From an uncultured Clostridia bacterium (lineage in GTDB: Bacteria > Bacillota_A > Clostridia > TANB77 > CAG-508), in the NCBI GenBank assembly GCA_944393295.1, contig CALXZR010000108.1, positions 1 through 14,005 on the forward strand: a stretch of 14,005 bases of DNA, read 5' to 3'. Made by a program: the position numbers and the translations under genes. The notes below the pieces were generated by a model. It saw only the letters and a program-made list of their open reading frames with translations. It searched no databases and was not told where the DNA came from. The stretch's first letter is position 1. Every line of letters begins with the position of its first letter. Shown one piece after another: positions 1 through 6,714 of this stretch.

Positions 1-471
1 TAATTGATCTATAAAAGATGCTAATTGAATTTTAGAACGACTTCTCATCACAATAAGATTGTGTCGAGAACGGCTTAAGCCTTTGAGTTTTATGTTGTTG
101 ATGTCTCTTGTAGTAACAAGATTATAATTATTTAAAGATAAAGACTTAATAATTATAAAAGTATCAACCTTATCGTTCTTAGTTTTTCTAATGTTAGATT
201 TACGTAAGTTGGAAGTTTGGATTGGATTAATAATGCCAATCTTGTAGTCTAAGTTGAAAAGATAAGAAATGATATTTTCGCCGTAATGAGCAGTTGATTC
301 TAAACCAATTAGCATCTTTTGTTTATCGAAACTAGAAAGTTTAGAAATAAATTTTTGAAAGCCAGCATTATTATTTTGAAAAGAAAAAGGCTCTAAAAGA
401 ATTTCTCCATCAGAGTTCATTGCAGAAGCCCAGTGAGTATTTTTAGCAATATCAATACCAACAAAAATCAT
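1..471 (-). CDS. IS110-family transposase, N-terminal part (cut by window start)
   Basis: These 157 codons encode the N-terminal DEDD (RuvC-like) catalytic domain of an IS110-family transposase/recombinase. The protein opens with the family's GIDIAK motif. Candidate catalytic acids are D7 (GID), E58 (IGLES) and D100/D103 (KNDKVD), in the D-E-D-D order of the family. The IGLESTAHYG and INPIQTSNLRKS segments are also typical. The start is the ATG at 469-471, preceded by an AAGGTGG Shine-Dalgarno site (480-486) at 8 nt spacing. The frame is open to base 1, so the rest of the DEDD region and the C-terminal Tnp20 domain with its catalytic Ser lie outside the window. IS110 enzymes act on a circular intermediate guided by an RNA from the element's non-coding end. 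Whether the element is intact cannot be judged here. Confidence 0.93.
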   Translation of the reverse strand, partial: MIFVGIDIAKNTHWASAMNSDGEILLEPFSFQNNNAGFQKFISKLSSFDKQKMLIGLESTAHYGENIISYLFNLDYKIGIINPIQTSNLRKSNIRKTKNDKVDTFIIIKSLSLNNYNLVTTRDINNIKLKGLSRSRHNLIVMRSRSKIQLASFIDQL

Positions 472-479
472 AAAAATTA

Positions 480-690
480 CCACCTTTCGAAAATATTAAT
501 AACTATGACAACCTTCCACATGTGTTCGCCATCATAAACTTGCGTGACATAAAAACTCATAGATAAAAACTATGGCTTATCCAACCAATAAACAATTAAA
601 AACGAAACTGTGGCAGTAAACTCCCTAGAATAGTCAAAGCTATAAAAAAAATAAAAAGTCCACAGTTATCACATATAGATTATATTAAAT
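480..690 (-). ncRNA. Candidate bridge RNA region of the IS110 element
   Basis: About 210 non-coding bases precede the transposase start. In the IS110 group (IS621 is the characterised example) this end encodes a structured bridge RNA, transcribed in the transposase direction, whose two loops pair with target and donor DNA. On this strand CATAG and CTATG (plus-strand 570-574 and 558-562) form a 5-bp hairpin with a 7-nt loop. A competing 6-bp pairing, CTATGA with TCATAG (557-562 and 503-508), would enclose about 48 nt. There is also a CACATGTG palindrome (518-525). The exact ends and guide loops could not be assigned, because the other element end and the donor junction are not in view. The call rests on position and family knowledge. 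Confidence 0.45.
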
Positions 691-756
691 ATTAAAAGAT
701 AAAGAAAGGAGTCGTATGGTTATTTAAGTTATTGAATATATCATACAAGAAGAATA

Positions 757-2718
757 ATGAACACATCAATGAATATAATAGATAATAGTATAATAAATGT
801 TGCAATTTTAAACTCAAGAATTTTAGGAGACAATATAATAGAAGCATATATTCCATTTGTTTCAACTTTAATTGCTACTAATAAATATAAAGAAATAAAA
901 ATAGAGCAAATTTGCGAAGATTTTTATTACAAATATTCTTTTAAAATTCCAGCTATGCCAATGAAAGAAATACTTTCAAGAATGCAAAAAAAAGATATGA
1001 TTTATAGGGATAAGAGAGGAAAGATTATACCAAATTTGGATAAGATTTATGAAACTGATTTTGAATCAGAATATAAAGAAACTTTAAAGAAATATGAAAA
1101 TATTTCAAATAAATATATTGAATTTTCAAAAGAAAAATTTCAAATAGATGTTAACAAAGAAAAAGCAGAGGAATGTTTTAGTGAATTTATAAAAGAAAAT
1201 TTCTTAGATACAGTATTAAATGATGAAAATATTAAAGAAGTTGTTGAGAATATAGACAAAGAACAAATTAGTAAAGAAATGTATGCATTTTATAAATACG
1301 TGATATATATGTATAAAACAGATTATGAGTTGTTTAAGGTAATTCAAAAATTTTGTATGGGATATATTGTTGCAAATGCACTTAGTCTAGATAATATATC
1401 TTCTAGTAATGTAATATTTAAGGATAAAAAGATATTCTTTGATACTAATTTTATATTAAGACTTCTAGGGCTAGAAGGAGAGTTTTATCAAAATTCATAT
1501 ATTGGTATAGTAGATGTATTAAAAGAAAATAATTGTAAATTATATATTTTTTCTCATACTTATGATGAGATAAAAAACATTTTAGAAACCGCGAGAGTAA
1601 ATTTAAATAATACCAATGAATTATCTCCTGAAGTTCAAAAATATTTTTGGAACAATAATAAAACAGAGGGAGATATAGTATTATTAATAGCAACATTAGA
1701 CAAAAAATTAAATAAGTTGGGAATATTTATATCAAGAGTTGCATACGATAGCACTAATCAAAAAGATCAAATAGATGAACAAGCTTTATATGATGAAATT
1801 ATTAATATATATTCTAAAAGGAAAAATTTTGATGAGAAAACTAAAAGTGATATGATATGGAATGATGTAAAATCTATGGCATTAATATATAGAGATATAA
1901 AACTAATTAGAGCTTATAGTATACAAACATTACAAGATGTATTTATAACAACTAATCAAGGATTAGCATATGCGTGTAAAAATTTTGACAAGACACTAGG
2001 CAAAAAAGAAAATGCAATAGCACCATGTATGACAGATATATTTTTAGGTACGATCTTATGGGTGCAAAATCCTATAAGATATGATAAGTATAATGAAAAA
2101 CAAATTTTAGCTAGCTGCTATTCGTCAATAAAATTAGATAATAAATCATTAAGTAAATTTTCTACAGAATTAGAAAATTTAAAAGAAAAACAGAAAATTA
2201 CTAACGAAGATTATATGTTAATGAAAGATTATAAAGTAGTAGAAGATATGCTATCAGATAAAATTATGGGCAATAGTGATAATATAGATGAGAAAACAAC
2301 ATTTGAAGTAATACAAGAAATTAAGGATAATATTACGAAAAATTATGAGGCAGAAATATTAAAAGAAAAAGAAGCAAATTTGATAAGTAAAAAAGAGAAA
2401 AATAATGCAGAGAAAAAATATGAAAAATTAGTAGCAAATGTCAAAGAGGAAATAAAAAAAGAGGCAAAAATAAAAAGCATAGTAAAAGTTGCCCTGTATA
2501 TAGTAACATATATTAGTGTAATTATAGTTGATTTATGTTTCAATATTCTAGACCTAATAAATGAAACTCCTATATTCATCATGATTGTAAGAATTTTTGT
2601 ATATATAATTTTGGCAATACCATCCTTAGTTGAAATACGTAACTTTCCTAAAAATTATAAGAGATGTATGACAAAATTATATAAGAAAAAATGTGAAAAA
2701 TTAAAAATAGATAGATAA
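757..2718 (+). CDS. PIN-like nuclease domain protein with coiled coil and two C-terminal membrane segments
   Basis: No named family is recognised, but the architecture is readable. Residues ~20-95 look like a helical or winged-helix region (IKIEQICEDFYY, MKEILSRMQKKDMIYRDKRG). Residues ~225-405 look like a PIN fold: the strand IFFDTNFILRLLGL with D229, then D270/E271 in HTYDEI, D370 in WNDVKSMALIYRD, and VFITTNQGLA with N400 where PIN proteins usually carry Asp or Asn. Residues ~535-572 are a Lys/Glu-rich coiled coil, followed by membrane segments at ~575-597 and ~606-625 and a short basic tail. This suggests a metal-dependent RNase domain held at the inner membrane. The ATG at 757 has only a weak AAGAAG site and no better in-frame start exists after the stop at 733-735. 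The gene stands alone between the IS110 end and a hairpin. A role in defence or toxicity is inference only. Confidence 0.8.
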   Translation: MNTSMNIIDNSIINVAILNSRILGDNIIEAYIPFVSTLIATNKYKEIKIEQICEDFYYKYSFKIPAMPMKEILSRMQKKDMIYRDKRGKIIPNLDKIYETDFESEYKETLKKYENISNKYIEFSKEKFQIDVNKEKAEECFSEFIKENFLDTVLNDENIKEVVENIDKEQISKEMYAFYKYVIYMYKTDYELFKVIQKFCMGYIVANALSLDNISSSNVIFKDKKIFFDTNFILRLLGLEGEFYQNSYIGIVDVLKENNCKLYIFSHTYDEIKNILETARVNLNNTNELSPEVQKYFWNNNKTEGDIVLLIATLDKKLNKLGIFISRVAYDSTNQKDQIDEQALYDEIINIYSKRKNFDEKTKSDMIWNDVKSMALIYRDIKLIRAYSIQTLQDVFITTNQGLAYACKNFDKTLGKKENAIAPCMTDIFLGTILWVQNPIRYDKYNEKQILASCYSSIKLDNKSLSKFSTELENLKEKQKITNEDYMLMKDYKVVEDMLSDKIMGNSDNIDEKTTFEVIQEIKDNITKNYEAEILKEKEANLISKKEKNNAEKKYEKLVANVKEEIKKEAKIKSIVKVALYIVTYISVIIVDLCFNILDLINETPIFIMIVRIFVYIILAIPSLVEIRNFPKNYKRCMTKLYKKKCEKLKIDR

Positions 2719-2749
2719 GAAAAGTATAAATAGAATTAATAAATACTCT

Positions 2750-2800
2750 AAAAGTATGAAAATGAGACTTTTAAAATCTGATTTCATACTTTTATTTATT
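2750..2800 (+). terminator. Hairpin terminator after the PIN-like gene
   Basis: A perfect 12-bp stem (2750-2761 AAAAGTATGAAA with 2782-2793) encloses a 20-nt loop and runs into TTTATTTATTTT, 31 nt after the stop codon. The stem is AT-rich, so efficiency is uncertain. It could also serve the minus-strand gene that ends at 2806. Confidence 0.6.
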
Positions 2801-2805
2801 TTAAA

Positions 2806-3123
2806 TTATAACTTCAATCCACTAACAATCAACTTAATATCATCACTAAAACCACTCATATAATATTAATTATTCCAATAAGCACAATATTCCATAAAAT
2901 CCTCATAGATTAAATCTAATTTTTTAGAAATATAGTTGTAATTCTCACTAGAAACATTATTTAAAATATTTTCAGAATAATCATCAAAATTAATTAAATT
3001 CTTTTGATTATTTTCATCCATATGAGATAATTCATCTTCTCTAAATTCTAACCATTCCTTTAATAAATTTTCGCTTTCTTTATTGTTTAAAATATCACAA
3101 ATTTTCTTTGTTAAAACCTCCAT
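2806..3123 (-). pseudogene. Small hypothetical protein gene interrupted by an in-frame TAA
   Basis: The first 85 codons (3123 down to 2869) give an acidic protein rich in Asn, Glu, Tyr and Trp that ends ...EYCAYWNN at a TAA (2866-2868). The same frame continues without another stop for 19 codons, YYMSGFSDDIKLIVSGLKL, to a TAA at 2806-2808. The combined tail W-x-x-[stop]-Y-Y-x-x-G-F-x-D-x-I-x-L reads as one motif. From memory, such W..KYY..GF.D.I.L endings occur in small Firmicutes proteins of about 100 residues. The internal TAA is one substitution from AAA, GAA or CAA, so a nonsense mutation is the simplest reading. The start ATG has no recognisable Shine-Dalgarno site, and the in-frame codon three upstream is a stop. 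Function is unknown. A genuine 85-residue protein remains possible. Confidence 0.5.
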
Positions 3124-3424
3124 TTTTATTTAAAATTATTGGGGACAATCGTTGCAAAAAAGTACATATTTTAACGATTTTCATAATCTCACCAATTTGC
3201 TATAACCCTATTAAAACCAATAAAAACTAAAGTTAACAAAATTCTTCAAAAATTACGATTAAATTCTCATACCCCGAAGCTCAACTTCATTCACTCAATC
3301 CTAATTCCAACACTCTCCCCAAATTTCTTAACATTCCACATTTTCCAATTTCCATATTGCCAAAAACACAAATTACTGATATAGTATATAGAGAAAAAAT
3401 AAATCAAATAGGTGATTTAATTAA
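3124..3424. other. Intergenic stretch, C-rich and G-poor, no convincing gene
   Basis: About 300 bases lie between the broken small gene and the DUF5711 gene. The section ~3271-3356 has strong strand asymmetry on plus (many C, almost no G). Its minus strand holds only short open pieces with stops in every frame, such as a 23-codon piece containing EIGKCGMLRNLG, so a decayed gene is possible but not shown. A 7-bp inverted repeat (3147-3153 with 3173-3179, 19-nt loop) sits near the left edge. The promoter of the downstream gene is at the right edge. No RNA gene was recognised. Confidence 0.6.
3357..3385 (+). promoter_or_regulatory. Sigma-A promoter of the DUF5711-CvpA(-LCP) block
   Basis: TTGCCA (3357-3362) and TATAGT (3380-3385) each match the consensus at five of six positions, with exactly 17 bp between them and a TG extended -10 at 3377-3378. 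Predicted transcription starts near 3392, and an AGGTGA Shine-Dalgarno site (3410-3415) precedes the ATG at 3425. Confidence 0.65.
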
Positions 3425-4684
3425 ATGAAAAAAGAACAAGACAAAAAATTAAGAGTTCGAAACAAAGCTAAACAAAAAGAAAAAAAGCCAAAAATAGAAC
3501 TATTAAATGAAGATACGGAAGATAAAAAAACAGAAAAAAAGAAAAAAGCACCATCATTTGGAAAAGTGTGCATAGTTTTGTTAGTAATAATTTTAGTATC
3601 TATTGTTTTAGCAAGATACGTCACGGATGAAGAATTTAGAAACTTTGTAGATACAAAAGTATTAAAAAAAGAAATCGTTAGCGAAAACTTAAATAAAATA
3701 GATATAGATTCAGAAAATAATCCAAGCATTTATGCTTTTGATAAATATATAACTGTTTTATCGAAAAGCCAATTAAAAATGTATGGAAGAAATGGAAAAC
3801 AAGCAGCAAGTTTAGAAGTAAATATTTCATCTCCTGTTATGGATTCTCAAGATAAATATCTTGTTATAGGAGAAAAAAATGGCTCAAAATTATATCTTAT
3901 ATCAGGAACTAATATAGTTTGGCAAACTGAGATAGAGGGTGATATTTCAAGAGTAAGTGTAAACAAAAATGGATATGTAAGTATTATTGTAAAAAATACA
4001 ACTTACAAATCAGTAGTAATTTCTTTTACCCCAGAAGGAAAAGAAATATTTAAAAAATATCTTTCTTCTACTTATGCTATTTGTTCAGATATATCAAGCG
4101 ACAATAGATATTTAGCTATAGGCGAAGTTGACTATTCTGGAACTATAGTTAAGTCAAATATAGAAATTATTTCTATATCTCTTGCTACAACAGATCCAGA
4201 TAATTCTAGTGTTTATAAGTATGAATCAGAAGCAGGAGAAATTGTTACTAATATAGATTATTCGAATAAAAGTTATGCTATATGTATGTTTAATTCTTAT
4301 ATACAAAAAGTATCAGAAACAGCAAATGAAAGATTATACGATTTAGGAAATGATATTATATTTTTTGATATAAATTTAAGAAATAATATGGCAATGGTTG
4401 AAAAACAATCATCAGGATTATTTTCTTATGATTATCAAATGAGAATAAAATCTACACAAAGCAAAGCAGAAAGCCTATATATTTTAAATAATAGTATGCC
4501 AAAAAGTATAATTTGCTATAAAAATAGTATAGGAATTAATTTTGGAAATGAAGTTCAGATAGTAAGTTCAAATGGTTGGTTAATTAAAAAATATACATCA
4601 GATAAGGAAATAAAAAGTCTAGTTTTAGGTGGTAGCATAGCTGGAATTGTATATAAGGATAGAATAGAAATTATAAGTTTTTAA
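3425..4684 (+). CDS. DUF5711-type membrane-anchored protein
   Basis: This 419-residue protein has a very basic, Lys-rich cytoplasmic N-terminus (1-43), one membrane segment at ~47-64, and a long extracytoplasmic part. That part consists of repeated short beta-strand units such as KYLVIGEKNGSKLYLISG and RYLAIGEVDYSGTIVKSN, which suggests a beta-propeller-like fold. Order, length and repeat style fit the DUF5711 proteins of Clostridia, a family without a known function; the name is from recognition, not a search. The start has an AGGTGA Shine-Dalgarno site and a good promoter 40-70 bp upstream. The CvpA-family gene follows after 42 bp with no terminator between, so the two are probably co-transcribed. 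The neighbouring LCP and S11 genes suggest an envelope role, by association only. Confidence 0.75.
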   Translation: MKKEQDKKLRVRNKAKQKEKKPKIELLNEDTEDKKTEKKKKAPSFGKVCIVLLVIILVSIVLARYVTDEEFRNFVDTKVLKKEIVSENLNKIDIDSENNPSIYAFDKYITVLSKSQLKMYGRNGKQAASLEVNISSPVMDSQDKYLVIGEKNGSKLYLISGTNIVWQTEIEGDISRVSVNKNGYVSIIVKNTTYKSVVISFTPEGKEIFKKYLSSTYAICSDISSDNRYLAIGEVDYSGTIVKSNIEIISISLATTDPDNSSVYKYESEAGEIVTNIDYSNKSYAICMFNSYIQKVSETANERLYDLGNDIIFFDINLRNNMAMVEKQSSGLFSYDYQMRIKSTQSKAESLYILNNSMPKSIICYKNSIGINFGNEVQIVSSNGWLIKKYTSDKEIKSLVLGGSIAGIVYKDRIEIISF

Positions 4685-4726
4685 AAGCTGTATTATTAAT
4701 CTAAAATTTAGTTTATGGAGGATAAT

Positions 4727-5416
4727 ATGAGTGTTATTAATTGGATTGCTTTTGGAGGAATTCTTGTAGATTTAGTTATTATTTCAATTATTATTTCAAA
4801 TGCATTTTGGGGATATAGAAGAGGTTTAGTAAATGTTATCTTTCAGGTATTAGCTTTTATAGTTTCTTTACTTATAATGTTTGTTCTATATAAACCAGTT
4901 GCAAATACAATAATGAATGCTACTTCGTTAGATGAGACCTTAAGTGAAGCAATTGCTTCAAATTTGACAGGTACAACTTTAGAAGATGGAAATTTGATAA
5001 ATGCTGAGCAAAGTAATATCTCTACTTCGGTGGTAGAGTTAATTAATTCTTTTGTTACAGAAGCTTTAAATAGAGCAGAATCAGATGTTGTTGGATATGT
5101 TTCAAATCAATTGGCAAGAATGATGATTTATACTGGTACAATGCTTTTGTTATTTATAGTGTCAAGAGCTCTACTAGTATTAGTAAGATTTGTAGCAGAG
5201 CTAATAGGAAATTTACCAATTATAAAAATGTTTAACAAATCTGGTGGTTTAATTTTTGGTGTGATAAAAGGTTTTGTAATAGCATATGCTATACTTGCTA
5301 TCTTGTCAGTGCTATCACCAATTATAAGTCAATTTGGAATTATTAGTGCTATTCATGATTCTACTTTTGGAAGCGCTATGTACAATAATAATATTTTACT
5401 TAATTTATTTTTCTAA
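4727..5416 (+). CDS. CvpA-family integral membrane protein
   Basis: This 229-residue protein matches the CvpA (colicin V production) family. It has a membrane segment at ~7-25, the conserved motif G-Y-R-R-G-L-V-N (29-36) leading into a second segment (~34-54), a polar loop, and two further segments (~133-155, ~173-200) joined by a short turn with an N-K-S-G-G type motif (170-174). CvpA proteins of Firmicutes are envelope proteins of poorly defined function. The start chosen is the ATG at 4727, because GGAGG at 4717-4721 sits 5 nt before it. An in-frame ATG at 4715 would place that Shine-Dalgarno site inside the coding region and has none of its own. The gene lies 42 bp after the DUF5711 gene, probably in one transcript. 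Confidence 0.87.
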   Translation: MSVINWIAFGGILVDLVIISIIISNAFWGYRRGLVNVIFQVLAFIVSLLIMFVLYKPVANTIMNATSLDETLSEAIASNLTGTTLEDGNLINAEQSNISTSVVELINSFVTEALNRAESDVVGYVSNQLARMMIYTGTMLLLFIVSRALLVLVRFVAELIGNLPIIKMFNKSGGLIFGVIKGFVIAYAILAILSVLSPIISQFGIISAIHDSTFGSAMYNNNILLNLFF

Positions 5417-5583
5417 ATAAATAATAAGTTAGCTTATAAATTTACATAAATATCAGATAAATAGTTTTTTAGTAAGATACAAAAGAATATATTTGGTAAA
5501 AAAAGTTAAAATATAATAGATTAAGGTTTATAGATGTTTCCTACTTAAAAAATCTAAATATAAAGATAAAGGAAAAAAGGATA

Positions 5584-6639
5584 TTGGGAAAGAGAACTAA
5601 GAAAAAGAAGAATACAAAACTAAAAGTATTTATAGTTATATTTTTATTAACAATTATTATAATGTCTGGAGTAGTTACAGGTATCAAAATATTTGAAAAT
5701 GGTGGAGGTTTAAAAGGATTATTAGCTACATTATTAGGAGAAGATACAAGGGATGTAAGCAATGTAGAGCCAATAACAGTATTACTTTTAGGAATAAGCG
5801 AAGATTTAAACTCTAAACTAACAGATACAATAATGGTATGTTCATACAATCCAAAAACGCAAAGAGCATCAATTCTTTCAATTCCAAGAGATACATTTGT
5901 AGGAACTAGTAAGACTTCAGCTTCTGGTTACGATAAAATTAATTCTATATATTCACATTCAGGTGCAAATGCCTGTATTAGTGAAATTGAGGATATTATA
6001 GACAAGGAAATAGACTATTATGCTGTTGTTAATACAAAAGCTTTAATTAATATAGTAGATATTATAGGTGGAGTTGAGTTTGATGTGCCAATTGATATGA
6101 ATTATGATGATCCAACCCAAGACTTACACATACACTTAGAAAAGGGCTTGCAAACAATAGATGGTGAAAAAGCAGAACAACTTTTAAGATTTAGACACAA
6201 CAATAATGGAACAACATATTCTCAAGAATATGGAGACAATGACTATGGTAGAATGAGAACTCAAAGAGAATTTATTCAAGAAACAGTAAAACAAACATTA
6301 CAAATAAAGAATATAACTAAAGCTAACAAAATTATATCAGCAGTATTTGATAATTTAGAAACAAATTTAGATGAAGATACAATAAAAAAATATGTTCCTT
6401 ATGCTATAGAATTTAATCCAGACAATATTTTAATGGAGCAACTTCCAGGAGTATCAGACAAATATAACGAAATATGGTTTTATGAGCACAATGAAAAGGA
6501 AACTACAGCATTAATGCAAGAAATAGAAAATTACTTAAATGATGTTGTTGTAGGTGATGAAACTAATACGGTAAATACAACCAATACTGACAATACATCA
6601 AATACAACTAATACAAGTAAAAAAACTAGTAAAAATTAA
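5584..6639 (+). CDS. LCP (LytR-CpsA-Psr) family cell-wall polymer ligase
   Basis: LCP enzymes transfer lipid-linked anionic polymers or glycans onto peptidoglycan on the outer face of the membrane. A basic N-terminus and one membrane segment (~14-34) lead to the LCP domain (~62-250). Visible motifs are the T-D-T motif with D81, SIPRDT with R102/D103, K118 in DKINS, the IIGGVEFDVP strand, and the basic cluster LRFRH (201-205) with D-Y-G-R-M-R-T-Q-R (220-228). These are the metal and polyprenyl-phosphate binding positions of the family. The last ~25 residues are a Thr/Asn repeat tail ending in a Lys-rich stretch. The start is a TTG: the frame has no ATG or GTG nearby upstream, and GG-rich sites lie 3 and 11 nt before it. 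The 167-bp gap after CvpA has a TATAAT (5512-5517) with no well-spaced -35, so co-transcription with CvpA is unproven. Confidence 0.92.
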   Translation: MGKRTKKKKNTKLKVFIVIFLLTIIIMSGVVTGIKIFENGGGLKGLLATLLGEDTRDVSNVEPITVLLLGISEDLNSKLTDTIMVCSYNPKTQRASILSIPRDTFVGTSKTSASGYDKINSIYSHSGANACISEIEDIIDKEIDYYAVVNTKALINIVDIIGGVEFDVPIDMNYDDPTQDLHIHLEKGLQTIDGEKAEQLLRFRHNNNGTTYSQEYGDNDYGRMRTQREFIQETVKQTLQIKNITKANKIISAVFDNLETNLDEDTIKKYVPYAIEFNPDNILMEQLPGVSDKYNEIWFYEHNEKETTALMQEIENYLNDVVVGDETNTVNTTNTDNTSNTTNTSKKTSKN

Positions 6640-6666
6640 TATAAATTAAGTTTATAAAAATGTTAA

Positions 6667-6705
6667 ATAAAAGCTTGCTTTTTAATAAGCAAGCTTTTAT
6701 AATAA
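6667..6705. terminator. Bidirectional terminator between LCP and S11 carboxypeptidase genes
   Basis: A perfect 14-bp stem (6667-6680 with 6687-6700) with a 6-nt loop carries A-rich and T-rich outer arms, so it gives a T-tract on either strand. It lies 27 nt after the LCP stop and just past the end of the convergent carboxypeptidase gene (6715). Confidence 0.85.
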
Positions 6706-6714
6706 GTATATATT

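Larger units (their letters stand above)
1..690 (-). mobile_element. IS110-family insertion sequence, left-end portion
   Basis: This is the transposase start plus its long non-coding upstream end. The outer boundary is not resolved, since IS110-group elements lack conspicuous terminal inverted repeats and only one end is visible; about 690 is an estimate. Visible structure includes an 8-bp inverted repeat (606-613 AACTGTGG with 660-667 CCACAGTT) near the presumed terminus and hairpins at 503-574. The neighbour on the outside is the PIN-like gene starting at 757, so the insertion lies in or next to that gene's promoter region. Confidence 0.75.

Noticed and set aside
1451..2582. Two minus-strand open frames within the PIN-like gene
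   Set aside because: Both are antisense shadows of AT-rich coding DNA, low in complexity and lacking ribosome sites.
3147..3179. 7-bp inverted repeat as a terminator
   Set aside because: The loop is long, no clear T-tract follows, and no gene ends before it on plus.
3101..3184. Minus-strand frame starting ATG at 3184 with a GGTGAG site
   Set aside because: It gives a 29-codon peptide with no similarity recognised and overlaps the small gene in another frame.
3421..3729. Open frame on minus inside the DUF5711 gene
   Set aside because: It is the complement of Lys-rich coding sequence, giving a Phe/Ser-rich product with no Shine-Dalgarno site; the plus-strand gene explains it.
4715..4726. Earlier ATG as start of the CvpA-family gene
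   Set aside because: The GGAGG site lies directly inside these codons and is correctly spaced for the ATG at 4727.
5493..5517. TTGGTA and TATAAT as a promoter for the LCP gene
   Set aside because: The spacing is only 13 bp, too short for sigma-A, and no better -35 is present.
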